18,155 nucleotides of DNA from an uncultured Muribaculaceae bacterium (GCA_910584905.1 CAJUCQ010000047.1:1-18155), one strand, 5' to 3'. Shown: positions 6,889 through 15,566, counted from the first letter of the stretch. Translations and numbers: made by a program. The notes: generated from the letters alone by a model not told the origin.

Positions 6889-8316
6889 TCAACTCCCTGA
6901 CTCAAGGCGCACAACCGTGTTTTTCAGCGACAAAAGCGCGCGCCTTTCGCTGTCGATGCGTTCTTCGGCCTCAATAATCTGCGCGGCCACCGCCTGCGAC
7001 CGCTTGGCCGCGTAGCTCTCACGAAGCCGCTCAAGGGCTACAAGCATCTTGCGTATTTCCGCTTCCGCCGCAAGATAGCGCAACATGGCGCGACGCGCAT
7101 CGTCGCTGCGGAAATCTTCAAGCGCTGTGTACACTCCGCGCGCACCCATGTCAAGCTCAAATCCGGGCGCGGTTCGTGCCCCCGAAGCGCTGCAATCCGC
7201 ATTGGCTTTGGCCAACCTTGAGGCCAAAAGAGCCTTATAGTCTTTTTCAGCATCGCGTGTAAGCGATATATCGCTCAAACGTGCAAGTGCGCATATATTT
7301 TCCGCCCCGGAATCATGGTTAACTCTCGTCTCTGCAGGAGCGTAGACATATATTGTCACGGCTCCGGGAATGCCGTCGCGGTCGGAAGCCCACCAGCCGA
7401 GACCTGTCGTCTCGTCTATGGCAAGCATGTAATCGTTAAACGGAGAGTTGTACGGCATCCCGAGATTCTGGCTCTGCATATATGTGCCGTCGTCATTTCG
7501 GCGCGTCATATATATATCGTAGCCGCCAAGTCCGTCAGGACCGTCCGTGGAGGCGTAATAGAGCGTCATGCCGTCAGGCATAAGAAACGGGAATGAATCA
7601 TCGCCGTCATTGCCGAAATCGGCCTGCCGGGGATGCTCTACAGTGCCGTCATCCAAAATAGCCGAGGAGAATACGGCTGAATGGCCTGCGGAATCCGTAG
7701 CAGCCCAATACATCTCGCTCCGCGTCTCCGGAACGAATACGACCGTAGCCGACTCTTGCGAGGCAAGGGCTTCGCCGGGCGCAAGCGAACCTGCATGGGG
7801 CGAGAGGCGATAGTGGCGAAAAAAAGCCGCCGAATCAACAACAAGCGTATCTATAATTTCAATCTTCTCCACTCGCTGAAGCATATTTTCCATAGCTACG
7901 ACGCTTGAGATCATTCGGAAAAAATCGTCAGGCAATGCTTTTTTCGCCTTCCGAGCGGCATTTTCCCACGCGTCAAGGTGCTCCTGAGCTTCCTCGGGAT
8001 TATATGAATAGAACGCAAGCCTTGCGAGGCAGGCAGCAGCATCAACGTTGCCACGACTTTCGGCCACGACAAGGTGACGCACGCCTTCGCTCTCATTTCC
8101 TGTCTCTACAAGCGCTTTACCGAGAAGCCAGTTCGCCGCGGCATCGCGCGGTTTGCTCTTTACAACTTTGCGCAAAAGCGGCAGGGCTTCTTCATAGCGA
8201 CCGCTGTCCATAAGCTTGCGCGCCTCGTCGACGGGCGCAGCTACGGCGGATACCGCCGTAGCGATGGCGGCGAAAAGGGCGAAGCCGCGTACAGATTTTT
8301 TTTCTAAAATACTCAT
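6889..8316 (-). CDS. Exported TPR protein with PD40/WD40-like propeller segment
   Basis: The 475-residue protein has a signal peptide (cleavage likely after 'VAA' near residue 27). TPR-like helices cover about 28-125 ('EARKLMDSGRYEEALPLLRK', 'NWLLGKALVETGN'). A PD40-like beta region covers about 185-326 with the hallmarks 'FPFLMPDGMTLYYAS', 'GLGGYDIYMTR', 'NLGMPYNSPFNDYML' and 'WWASDRDG'. A charged helical, probably coiled-coil tail covers about 405-470. The TPR plus PD40 layout is shared with Bacteroidota OmpA-type envelope proteins such as PorE, but the OmpA domain is missing here and the coiled coil takes its place. The gene starts six bases after mltG and must be co-transcribed with it, which hints at a role in cell-wall or envelope processes. 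Confidence 0.85.
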   Translation of the reverse strand: MSILEKKSVRGFALFAAIATAVSAVAAPVDEARKLMDSGRYEEALPLLRKVVKSKPRDAAANWLLGKALVETGNESEGVRHLVVAESRGNVDAAACLARLAFYSYNPEEAQEHLDAWENAARKAKKALPDDFFRMISSVVAMENMLQRVEKIEIIDTLVVDSAAFFRHYRLSPHAGSLAPGEALASQESATVVFVPETRSEMYWAATDSAGHSAVFSSAILDDGTVEHPRQADFGNDGDDSFPFLMPDGMTLYYASTDGPDGLGGYDIYMTRRNDDGTYMQSQNLGMPYNSPFNDYMLAIDETTGLGWWASDRDGIPGAVTIYVYAPAETRVNHDSGAENICALARLSDISLTRDAEKDYKALLASRLAKANADCSASGARTAPGFELDMGARGVYTALEDFRSDDARRAMLRYLAAEAEIRKMLVALERLRESYAAKRSQAVAAQIIEAEERIDSERRALLSLKNTVVRLESGS

Positions 8317-8322
8317 GTGTTA

Positions 8323-9360
8323 TCATTTAATCCCTCGCCGGTCAAGCGCTTGCCGATAAGCCGCGGCGTTGCGCTGATGCGAGGCAAAATCAGATGCAAA
8401 ATTATGGCGTCCCGAAAAGTCAGGTTTGGCACACATATAAATATAGGAATGCGACGGAGCCTCAAGGACTGCCTCAAGAGTGGCTCGCTCCGGGATACGT
8501 ATAGGCCCCGGCGGAAGCCCTTCGTGGATATAGGTATTGTATGCCGACTGTTTGCGCAGATGCCCCCCCGTGATGCGCCGCAACGAGAAGTCGCCGACAG
8601 CAAATTTCACAGTCGGATCAGCCTGCAACTTCATACCCTTTGCCAAACGGTTGAGATACAATCTCGCTACAAGCGGGCGCTCGGCCGAGGACGCCGTCTC
8701 CTCTTCAACAATGGAGGCAACAGTGGCCACCCCTACCGGGTTGAGGCCAAGCGACTTGGCTTTTGCTCGCCGTTCATCATTCCAAAAAAGATTGCGGACA
8801 CGCGCAAAGGTCTCCACGACGTAGCGCGCATCAGCCGTCCAATAAAATTCATATGTATCAGGGAGGAATGCCGCCGGAAACGAGGCGCGCCCGCGGAAAC
8901 CCATCGACGGGAGCACCGAATCGCATGCCGCAATAAAATCTGCGGCATCGAACTCCATTTTCGCGCCCACGCGGTCGGCAAGCATGTCGAGCGTGCGGAT
9001 ATTATTGAATGTAACCTTTACGGGGGTCTGACGCCCATACTGCAGGCGCCGTGCCAGACGATAGGCCGGAGTACCGCGTTCGACGACATAGAGCCCGTGA
9101 GCCGCCGAAGGGACAGCTCTGAAGAGCTTCCATGCTCTTATTACGCCTGCCGCATACTTGTCGCCAAGCGAAGCCTTAAGCGAATCAGTCAGCTCATCGA
9201 AAGAGGCGTCGGCGGGAATCCTTACGGTAGCCGTACGGCCGTTATCCGGCGAAAAACCGGCGACCATCGGACCACCCCATACGACAGCGCCGACTGCCGC
9301 CCCGGCAAACATCACGCCGACAGCAACAAGAAATTTACGAATGCTCTTTTGTGTTTTCAT
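8323..9360 (-). CDS. mltG: Endolytic murein transglycosylase MltG
   Basis: MltG (YceG family) cleaves nascent peptidoglycan strands in the inner membrane and helps set glycan length. I choose the ATG at 9360 (345 residues) over an in-frame ATG at 9375, because the former gives a proper basic N-terminus (MKTQKSIRKF) followed by one membrane segment. The C-terminal catalytic domain shows 'FLPDTYEFYW' and 'VATVASIVEEET', in which the first Glu of the EEE run (residue about 219) matches the catalytic glutamate of MltG. It also shows 'LYLNRL..GM.LQADPTV..A' and 'YNTYIHEGLPPGPI'. The length is usual for the family. It is the first gene of a two-gene unit with the TPR/PD40 protein. Confidence 0.96.
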   Translation of the reverse strand: MKTQKSIRKFLVAVGVMFAGAAVGAVVWGGPMVAGFSPDNGRTATVRIPADASFDELTDSLKASLGDKYAAGVIRAWKLFRAVPSAAHGLYVVERGTPAYRLARRLQYGRQTPVKVTFNNIRTLDMLADRVGAKMEFDAADFIAACDSVLPSMGFRGRASFPAAFLPDTYEFYWTADARYVVETFARVRNLFWNDERRAKAKSLGLNPVGVATVASIVEEETASSAERPLVARLYLNRLAKGMKLQADPTVKFAVGDFSLRRITGGHLRKQSAYNTYIHEGLPPGPIRIPERATLEAVLEAPSHSYIYMCAKPDFSGRHNFASDFASHQRNAAAYRQALDRRGIK

Positions 9361-9364
9361 ATGG

Positions 9365-9372
9365 CAAAGGTA
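9365..9372 (-). promoter_or_regulatory. -7 element immediately before mltG
   Basis: TACCTTTG on the minus strand matches TAnnTTTG and ends four bases before the chosen mltG ATG. If used, transcription would start at or next to the A of the start codon, producing a leaderless or nearly leaderless mRNA. No good -33 element is visible. Confidence 0.4.
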
Positions 9373-9454
9373 CACAAAAAAACGCTACCTCGCTCATCAT
9401 AGCAGACGAAATCCGCAAACCCGCAGAAACCTCGCCCCGAAAAGAGCGCGGATA

Positions 9455-9485
9455 TTGCGTATCTCGAAAAAAAAACTTACTTTTG
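9455..9485 (+). promoter_or_regulatory. Promoter of the hpt-adk operon
   Basis: TTG (9455-9457) and TACTTTTG (9478-9485) are separated by 20 nt, matching the Bacteroidota -33/-7 arrangement. The spacer contains an A9 run. The predicted transcription start is near 9492, 36 nt before the hpt ATG. Confidence 0.75.
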
Positions 9486-9527
9486 CAGAAAATTTTCCAA
9501 TAACGAACACATCGGTAAACGGAGAGG

Positions 9528-10070
9528 ATGAAAGAAGTAATTTACGAAGGCCTTACCTTTGAGCCTTATATCACCAGCGACAGAATACAGACCCGAGTTC
9601 AGGAACTCGGCAAAGTGATAATGGAAGACTGCCGCGACAAGAACCCCTTGTTTTTATGTGTGCTCAACGGCGCCTTTGCCTTCGCGAGCGACCTTTTCCG
9701 GGCCGTCGAGGGAATTGATGCTGAAATCTCTTTTATTCGACTTAAAAGCTACGAAGGAATGGGCTCTACCGGCAAAGTCAAGCAGGTGATGGGGCTCGGA
9801 GAAAACCTCAAGGGCCGGACGGTGATAATCATCGAAGACATTGTGGATACAGGCAACACAATCCACAATCTTATTCACGACCTGAAAGAGCAAGACCCGG
9901 CTGAAATCCGTATCGCCACACTTCTCTTCAAACCCGATGCACTCGAAAAACCCGTGAAGCCCGACTACGTGGGCTTCGAAATTCCAAAAAAATTTATAAT
10001 AGGTTTCGGTCTCGACTTAAACGGAAAAGCACGCAATCTCAAAGACATATACGTGCTGAAAGAAGATTGA
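9528..10070 (+). CDS. hpt: Hypoxanthine phosphoribosyltransferase
   Basis: The enzyme salvages hypoxanthine (and usually guanine) with PRPP to make IMP/GMP in the cytoplasm. The 180-residue protein has the PRPP-binding loop 'IIIEDIVDTGNT' (about 100-111), the early 'LNGAFAFASDL' segment, the flexible-loop 'SYEGMGSTG' (about 74-82) and the purine-contact region 'DYVGFEIPKKFIIGFGLD' (about 146-163). Length is normal for bacterial HPRT. It is the first gene of a five-gene plus-strand run and is followed by adk after 7 bp, placing purine salvage next to nucleotide interconversion. Confidence 0.97.
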   Translation: MKEVIYEGLTFEPYITSDRIQTRVQELGKVIMEDCRDKNPLFLCVLNGAFAFASDLFRAVEGIDAEISFIRLKSYEGMGSTGKVKQVMGLGENLKGRTVIIIEDIVDTGNTIHNLIHDLKEQDPAEIRIATLLFKPDALEKPVKPDYVGFEIPKKFIIGFGLDLNGKARNLKDIYVLKED

Positions 10071-10077
10071 CAGACTA

Positions 10078-10656
10078 ATGATGAATTTAGTTATTTTCGG
10101 TGCCCCCGGATGCGGAAAGGGCACTCAGAGCGAGCGCCTTATAAAGCGCTTCGGTTTGCACCACATTTCAACAGGCGAACTCCTCCGCGACCACATCTCC
10201 CGCGGCACTGAGCTCGGCAAAATCGCCGACAGCTACATTTCAAAAGGGCACCTCATCCCCGACGACCTGATGGTGAGAGTACTTGCCCATGAACTTGAAG
10301 AAAAGAAAGACAGCGCATCAAACGGCGTTATCTTCGACGGCTTCCCGCGCACAATCCCGCAAGCAATCGCCCTTGAGAACCTCCTCAAAGAGCATCAGGC
10401 TGAGATTCACACTGTCGTGGGGCTTGAAGTAGACGAAGACGAACTCGTCAAGCGCATGATTCAACGCGGAAAAGAGTCAGGGCGAGCTGACGACAATATC
10501 GACACAATCAAGGAACGTCTGAACGTCTACCACCAACGCACGGCACCCCTGCGCGACTACTACAAAAAGCAAGGAAAGTACCTCGCCGTTAACGGCAACG
10601 GCACTGTCGACGAAATTTCAGAATACATCGAATCGGCGCTCGCTCCCCAAAACTGA
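10078..10656 (+). CDS. adk: Adenylate kinase
   Basis: Adenylate kinase interconverts ATP + AMP and 2 ADP. The 192-residue protein has the P-loop 'GAPGCGKGTQ' (8-17), 'HISTGELLRDHI' for AMP binding, 'DGFPRT' (87-92) and 'RADDN' in the LID region. The LID is short (about 130-140) and has no zinc cysteines, so this is a short-type kinase. There are two adjacent ATG codons (10078 and 10081) and either could be used. The gene lies 7 bp after hpt and 29 bp before the barrel gene. Confidence 0.97.
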   Translation: MMNLVIFGAPGCGKGTQSERLIKRFGLHHISTGELLRDHISRGTELGKIADSYISKGHLIPDDLMVRVLAHELEEKKDSASNGVIFDGFPRTIPQAIALENLLKEHQAEIHTVVGLEVDEDELVKRMIQRGKESGRADDNIDTIKERLNVYHQRTAPLRDYYKKQGKYLAVNGNGTVDEISEYIESALAPQN

Positions 10657-10685
10657 GCTTCGAATCCCATCCCCACCCAAGTCCC

Positions 10686-11222
10686 ATGCGTACATCACGC
10701 CCGCGAAGCATCTTCCGCATAGCCATTTGCGCCGCTATCCTGACAACCATCGGAATCTCAGGCGCTTCTGCCAGAACCCCCTATACACGCGGAGAAAAAT
10801 CGTTTGGCCCGCGGATAGGCTTCGCCGCACGCAACACCTCGGCCTCTGCCGGGCTGGTGTTTGAATACAGCTTCAGCCGCCATGTACGCATCGCACCTCA
10901 AGCCGGAATCATATTCCGCCACAAGGACCTTGACGCATTGGCAATTGATGTCGACGTCCATTTCCCGATACCCTTTTCAGGAGACAGACTCGCATTCTAC
11001 CCCCTTGCAGGCATCAACTTCACATCGTGGAGTCGCCACGGAATATCACCCGACACCAACAAAGACGTCAGCGCGCATCTCAACCGCTTTGGCGGCAACG
11101 CCGGCGTCGGCTTGGAAATGAAATGCACCACCACTCTCAAGCTGAACGTCGAAGCTAAATACACTGTTATGAAAACCTACCCCGGCGCGCAGGTGTCGGC
11201 CGGAATAGCATACGTTTTCTGA
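10686..11222 (+). CDS. Small outer-membrane beta-barrel protein
   Basis: The 178-residue protein has a signal peptide (basic start, hydrophobic core, likely cut after 'ASA' at residue 29). The mature part is made of amphipathic strands, with the pattern 'FGPRIGFAARNTSASAGLVFEYSF', 'RIAPQAGIIFR', 'LAFYPLAGINFTSWS' and 'GNAGVGLEMKCTTTLKLNVEAKY', ending 'QVSAGIAYVF' with a terminal Phe typical of BAM substrates. Each strand pair fits a small eight-stranded porin-like barrel. It sits inside a housekeeping operon, and its stop codon overlaps the tsaD start by one base, so translation may be coupled. Its function is unknown. Confidence 0.82.
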   Translation: MRTSRPRSIFRIAICAAILTTIGISGASARTPYTRGEKSFGPRIGFAARNTSASAGLVFEYSFSRHVRIAPQAGIIFRHKDLDALAIDVDVHFPIPFSGDRLAFYPLAGINFTSWSRHGISPDTNKDVSAHLNRFGGNAGVGLEMKCTTTLKLNVEAKYTVMKTYPGAQVSAGIAYVF

Positions 11223-12235
11223 TGGCAACAATACTTGGCATAGAGTCCTCGTGCGACGACACATCCGCGGCAATAATCCGCGACGGCATCCTCCTCAGCA
11301 ACGTCATAGCATCTCAGCAGGTGCATGAAGAATACGGCGGAGTTGTGCCCGAACTTGCATCCCGTGCCCATCAGCAAAACATCGTGCCCGTCGTAGACGC
11401 CGCGCTCAAACGAGCCGGCATCGACAAAAAAGACCTCTCGGCGATATCATTCACACGCGGTCCGGGACTCATCGGCTCCCTATTGGTCGGGACAAGTTTC
11501 GCAAAAGGCCTCTCGCTCGGATTGCGTGTACCCATCGTTGACGTAAACCATCTTCACGGACACGTTCTCAGCCATTTCGTAAAAGAAAAGGAAGATGACG
11601 AAGTCCCCGAATTCCCTTACCTTTGTCTGCTCATTTCCGGAGGAAACTCCCAACTCATACTCGTCAAAAGCCCCAAAGACATGGAAGTCATCGGGCAGAC
11701 AATCGACGACGCCGCAGGCGAAGCCTTTGACAAATGCGCCAAAGTCATGGGCCTGCCCTACCCCGGCGGCCCGCACATAGACCGACTTGCCGCCGAAGGC
11801 AACCCCAAAGCATTCAAATTCGCCAAACCTCATATTCCCGGGCTTGACTATAGCTTCAGCGGTCTCAAGACATCATTCCTTTACACTATCAGGGATGCCG
11901 TAAGGACAAACCCCGACTTTGTCGCCGAAAACAAAGCCGACCTCGCCGCCTCGCTGCAAGCCGCGATAATCGAAATCCTGATTGACAAACTCGACAAAGC
12001 CGTAAAAGCGACAGGCATTACGACCGTCGCAATCGGAGGCGGCGTGTCCGCGAACTCCGGCGTCCGCAAGGCTGTCGCCGACTACTGCTCGACCCGAGGC
12101 CTGAAAGCGTTCATCCCGCAACGGAAATTCACAACCGACAACGCGGCAATGGTGGCCATAGCCGGCATGTTCAAATATCTCGACAACGACTTCTGCGCAT
12201 ATTCCGCCGTGCCATACGCAAGAGTGACCGTATAG
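11222..12235 (+). CDS. tsaD: tRNA N6-adenosine threonylcarbamoyltransferase TsaD
   Basis: TsaD transfers the threonylcarbamoyl group to A37 of ANN-decoding tRNAs, with TsaB and TsaE. The 337-residue ASKHA-fold protein begins with 'ILGIESSCDDTSAAII' (4-19). It has the metal-binding histidines in 'NHLHGH' (H110 and H114), the segment 'IDDAAGEAFDKCAKVMGLPYPGG', the 'IGGGVSANSGVR' nucleotide-binding loop and a late 'TTDNAAMVA' with the conserved aspartate. The ATG overlaps the upstream stop (TGATG). Length is typical. Confidence 0.97.
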   Translation: MATILGIESSCDDTSAAIIRDGILLSNVIASQQVHEEYGGVVPELASRAHQQNIVPVVDAALKRAGIDKKDLSAISFTRGPGLIGSLLVGTSFAKGLSLGLRVPIVDVNHLHGHVLSHFVKEKEDDEVPEFPYLCLLISGGNSQLILVKSPKDMEVIGQTIDDAAGEAFDKCAKVMGLPYPGGPHIDRLAAEGNPKAFKFAKPHIPGLDYSFSGLKTSFLYTIRDAVRTNPDFVAENKADLAASLQAAIIEILIDKLDKAVKATGITTVAIGGGVSANSGVRKAVADYCSTRGLKAFIPQRKFTTDNAAMVAIAGMFKYLDNDFCAYSAVPYARVTV

Positions 12236-12255
12236 CCTCCTGAAACCCCAATATT

Positions 12256-13515
12256 ATGAAACTCTCCATCATCATTATCGGCGACGAAATCCTTATCGGG
12301 CAAGTCGCCGACACCAATTCGCGTGCCATAGCACAGGCATTCGGGCCTTACGGATGGGAAATCAAAACCATCCGGACCGTAGGCGATAACAGCCACGACA
12401 TCCGCACAGCCGTCGAAACGGCAATGAGCGAAAGCGATCTCGTTATATCAACCGGTGGCCTCGGGCCCACCAAAGACGACATCACAAAACGTATTCTGAC
12501 CGATATTTTCGGAGGCGAACTCCGCTTGGATGCTGACGTTGCCGCAAATATCGAGGAAATATTCGCCGGACGAGGCCTTAATCTCAACGAACTCACTCGC
12601 GCTCAAGCCCTTGTGCCCACAAGTTGCCGCGTGATTCCCAACAAATACGGCACAGCCCCGGTCATGTGGTTCGAGAAAAACGGCAAAGCGTTTGCCGCCC
12701 TTCCCGGAGTCCCATTCGAGACCGAAGGAATCCTTGCCGACGGAGAACTTATACGCACAGCCATGCAGAAATTCTCGCCCGACATAAGCCTGCGGCATCA
12801 TTCCATAATGGTGGCCGGCATTTCCGAATCAGCCCTCGCTACAATGCTGGAGCCTTTCGAGAACTCATTGCCCGGAAATATCCACCTCGCATACCTCCCT
12901 GTCCCGGGACTTGTCCGCCTGCGGCTTGACGGCTTCGGGAAAGACTCCGAAGCGCTGAACACGACATTCGCCGACGCTCTCGCACACCTCAAACTCAGCC
13001 TCGGCGCGCTGATGATATACGACGGCGACGCCTCGGCTGCCGAAATAATGCTCTCCGCTCTCCGCCGAAGCGGCCACACCGTGGCAAGCGCCGAAAGCTG
13101 CACGGGAGGCTACATCGCACACTCTATTACAAAAATCGCCGGATGCTCGGATGTCTATAAAGGTTCGGTAATAAGCTATGCCAACGACGTTAAAGAAAAC
13201 ATCCTCGGCGTCAACCCCGCCGACATAGACACATGCGGTGCAGTCAGCGAAAACGTCGTGCGGCAGATGGCCGTCGGCGCCCTCTCGGCCTGCGGGACAT
13301 CGGCCGCAATTGCTACATCAGGCATAGCAGGCCCCGACGGAGGCACCCCGGACAAGCCCGTCGGGACCGTCTGGATTGCATCAGCATTCATTCCCGCCGC
13401 AGGCAACGCGCCGATTGTGACGGCCAAATGCCACCACTTCCCCGGCAAACGCGAGCGCGTCATCGAACGCGCCGCCACCGAAGCCATGCTCATGCTTGCA
13501 CGGATGTTGCCCTGA
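12256..13515 (+). CDS. cinA: CinA-family protein (MoCF-like domain plus nicotinamide-nucleotide amidase domain)
   Basis: The 419-residue protein has both CinA domains. The N-terminal MoCF-biosynth-like domain (about 1-170) has 'IGDEILIGQVADTNS', 'STGGLGPTKDD' (65-75) and 'LPGVPFE' (149-155), and in the family can act as an ADP-ribose pyrophosphatase. The C-terminal domain (about 255-415) has 'AESCTGG' (279-285) and 'SGIAGPDGGTPDKPVGTVW', the signature of NMN deamidase (PncC), which recycles nicotinamide mononucleotide to NAD precursors. It lies 20 bp after tsaD and is the last gene of the operon. Its 3' end overlaps the convergent nhaC gene by 26 bp. Confidence 0.95.
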   Translation: MKLSIIIIGDEILIGQVADTNSRAIAQAFGPYGWEIKTIRTVGDNSHDIRTAVETAMSESDLVISTGGLGPTKDDITKRILTDIFGGELRLDADVAANIEEIFAGRGLNLNELTRAQALVPTSCRVIPNKYGTAPVMWFEKNGKAFAALPGVPFETEGILADGELIRTAMQKFSPDISLRHHSIMVAGISESALATMLEPFENSLPGNIHLAYLPVPGLVRLRLDGFGKDSEALNTTFADALAHLKLSLGALMIYDGDASAAEIMLSALRRSGHTVASAESCTGGYIAHSITKIAGCSDVYKGSVISYANDVKENILGVNPADIDTCGAVSENVVRQMAVGALSACGTSAAIATSGIAGPDGGTPDKPVGTVWIASAFIPAAGNAPIVTAKCHHFPGKRERVIERAATEAMLMLARMLP

Positions 13516-14968
13516 GAGCCTGACGCGCTGTCACTTTACGGATTCCAAGCCCCGTATAGGCAAACAGCAGAGTCATAATCGGCGACATATAATTGAAAAT
13601 ACAAAAGGGGAAATACACCACCGTCGACACACCAAGCACCGCACTATGCGTCACGCCGCACGAATTCCAAGGAATCAGAACCGAGGTCACAGACACTGAA
13701 TCCTCAAGCGTGCGGCTAAGCAAACGCGCCTCCATCCCCGTGCGCCGGTAAGCATCACGAAACATATTTCCGCCGATGATAAGCGAAAGATACTGGTCGG
13801 CCGTACAACTGTTGAGAAAAAGCCCCCCCGCAACCGTAGACGCAATAATCGGGAAACGACGGCTCAGGCGGCTGGTGATAGCACGCGTTATCGACGCAAG
13901 CATCCCAGTGCCGATCATGACCATCCCGAAAATCATTGCCGACAAAACAAGCGCGATTGTCGAAGTCATGCCGAGAATACCCGAAGTGCCGACCAGCGAA
14001 TCGAACAACTCATAGCCCGTCGAAAAACTTGTCGCATCCCATATAAACGCAACAATCGCCTGAAATACCGAACCTCCGGCACGACCCACAAGGTCGGCCG
14101 CAAGTGCAGGCTGAAACACAAAAACACCGATACACCCCATCACCGAGCTCAGCGCCAGCGTAAGCGTAGTATTGACGCGCACAACAATCAGGCCTACCGT
14201 AAGCAATGGAATCACCAGCGTCCAAGGAGTGATATTGAAATTCGACTCCAGATGCGAAAGAATCTCCATCGACTCGATACGAGCCGGAGCATCAACCGTC
14301 AACCCCACAAAACCATACACCGCCATCGCCACAAGCATGGCAGGCACCGACGTAAGCATCAGATAGCGTATATGCTTGAAGAGATTTACCCCGCACGCCG
14401 ACGACGCAACCACCGTCGTGTCGCTGAGAGGCGACACCTTGTCGCCGAAATATGCGCCCGAAATGACAGCTCCCGCAATCCACGCCTGCGAAAACCCAAG
14501 CACCGTGCCTATGCCCATAAAAGCCACACCCATTGTTGCTATAGTGCTCCACGAGCTACCCGTCAGCACCGACACAAGCGAACAAACAGCACAAGTAATT
14601 ATCAGAAACAACTTGGGATTAAGCATACGGATGCCATAATCCATCAACACAGGGACAACCCCGGAAAGCATCCAAGTCGTAGCCACAGTCGAAATAAAAA
14701 TCAACATCACAACAGCAGGCAACAACTGCCGGGCACTTCTTGCAAAACCCAAGCGCAAGCCCCGGGTGGTCAACGCCCCCTTAAAACGAGCGATAAACAG
14801 CGCCAGCGCCGAAGCAATCAACAATGCCGGCGCACTCCATGCTGAAATAGCATCCGCACCCGAAACAACAATGACACAAATAAATATCCCCAAGAGCACC
14901 ACTACAGGCGCCAAAGCCCATGCAATAGGCACTGAGCGCATTCCGGCGCCCGAAAACAGCTTACGCAT
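13490..14968 (-). CDS. nhaC: NhaC-type Na+/H+ antiporter
   Basis: The 492-residue protein is a polytopic membrane protein with about eleven or twelve segments. Family marks include 'LTGSSWSTIATMGVAFMGIG' and 'SGAYFGDKVSPLSDTTVVAS', the latter carrying Asp residues inside a membrane segment that are typical for cation binding, and 'NSCTADQYLSLIIGG' and 'IPWNSCGV' in the second half. NhaC transporters exchange Na+ (some also amino or organic acids) for protons. I use ATG 14968; a GTG directly before it (14971) is an alternative that would add one residue. It is divergent from ssrA and convergent with cinA. The exact substrate is inferred only at family level. Confidence 0.92.
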   Translation of the reverse strand: MRKLFSGAGMRSVPIAWALAPVVVLLGIFICVIVVSGADAISAWSAPALLIASALALFIARFKGALTTRGLRLGFARSARQLLPAVVMLIFISTVATTWMLSGVVPVLMDYGIRMLNPKLFLIITCAVCSLVSVLTGSSWSTIATMGVAFMGIGTVLGFSQAWIAGAVISGAYFGDKVSPLSDTTVVASSACGVNLFKHIRYLMLTSVPAMLVAMAVYGFVGLTVDAPARIESMEILSHLESNFNITPWTLVIPLLTVGLIVVRVNTTLTLALSSVMGCIGVFVFQPALAADLVGRAGGSVFQAIVAFIWDATSFSTGYELFDSLVGTSGILGMTSTIALVLSAMIFGMVMIGTGMLASITRAITSRLSRRFPIIASTVAGGLFLNSCTADQYLSLIIGGNMFRDAYRRTGMEARLLSRTLEDSVSVTSVLIPWNSCGVTHSAVLGVSTVVYFPFCIFNYMSPIMTLLFAYTGLGIRKVTARQALRATSVQA

Positions 14969-15015
14969 CACAGTATTTACTTACCTTAAAAATTAAACTA
15001 TACAAATTGGAGATG

Positions 15016-15023
15016 CAAAGATA
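15016..15023 (-). promoter_or_regulatory. -7 element for nhaC
   Basis: TATCTTTG on the minus strand matches TAnnTTTG. Transcription would begin near 15009, about 40 nt before the start codon. The upstream region is T/G rich with several TTTG copies at 16-23 nt spacing, so the -33 box is ambiguous. Confidence 0.5.
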
Positions 15024-15123
15024 CACAAAAGCATCAAAACAAAACACAATTACAAATACTTTAATACTTACAGCCCGAGAAAAACCTAAAAACACGCATC
15101 ATGCGTTAAAAAACAATAAATAC

Positions 15124-15154
15124 TTGTTTATTTCATTTGCTCGTGCTATTTTTG
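15124..15154 (+). promoter_or_regulatory. Promoter of ssrA (tmRNA)
   Basis: TTG (15124-15126) and TATTTTTG (15147-15154) are separated by 20 nt, a good Bacteroidota -33/-7 pair. The predicted transcription start is near 15161, a few bases before the mature 5' end at 15169. Confidence 0.75.
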
Positions 15155-15168
15155 TAGACCAAACACAC

Positions 15169-15566
15169 GGGGCTGACCGGCTTTGACAGCGTGCAGAAGC
15201 GGTGTGTAAGCGTGCAGAGCTTTGTAGCCTATGCTCTTTAATATCAGGTTGCAGTCTATTTTAAATGGCGAAAACAACTACGCTCTTGCTGCCTAATCGA
15301 AGCACAGTAGATTAGCTTAATCGCCGCAACAGTTGCAGCGACAAGACATCGCCCGACGGTCCTTTTTCCGAGACTCGTCGACAAGGCGGTGCAGGAATAT
15401 CGGAGATAGGGAGTCCGGCGCCTCGGAAGACTCCCGAAAATCAAGAGGCTAAGGCCACGGTTGGTAGTTTCAGGCCTGCCGCGGCACAAAAAACAACTTG
15501 AAACTACGCACGTAGAAAGCCCATTGATTCCACGTTTGGACGAGGGTTCGAACCCCTCCAGCTCCA
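15169..15566 (+). ncRNA. ssrA: tmRNA (ssrA)
   Basis: The 5' end GGGGCTGACC and the 3' end CAGCTCC plus discriminator A (15559-15566) form the tRNA-like acceptor stem with one G-U pair. The T arm 'GAGGGTTCGAACCCCTC' is just upstream. The tag reading frame starts at GGC (15267) and reads GENNYALAA followed by TAA (15294-15296). The region between contains the usual pseudoknot-forming sequence. The molecule rescues stalled ribosomes with SmpB and adds the tag for proteolysis. The A at 15566 is followed by CTT, so the 3' CCA is not encoded, unlike the tRNA-Ser in this window. The 3' end is the probable integration site of the element downstream. Confidence 0.97.

Noticed and set aside
8317..9402. 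A 361-codon open frame on the plus strand antisense to mltG
   Set aside because: It is longer than many real genes but covers mltG almost exactly on the other strand. Its product is basic with no recognisable domain, and mltG is a clear family member with its catalytic motifs.
14252..14845. A 197-codon plus-strand frame antisense to nhaC
   Set aside because: The product is a low-complexity Arg/His/Ser-rich sequence typical of an antisense shadow of a membrane-protein gene.
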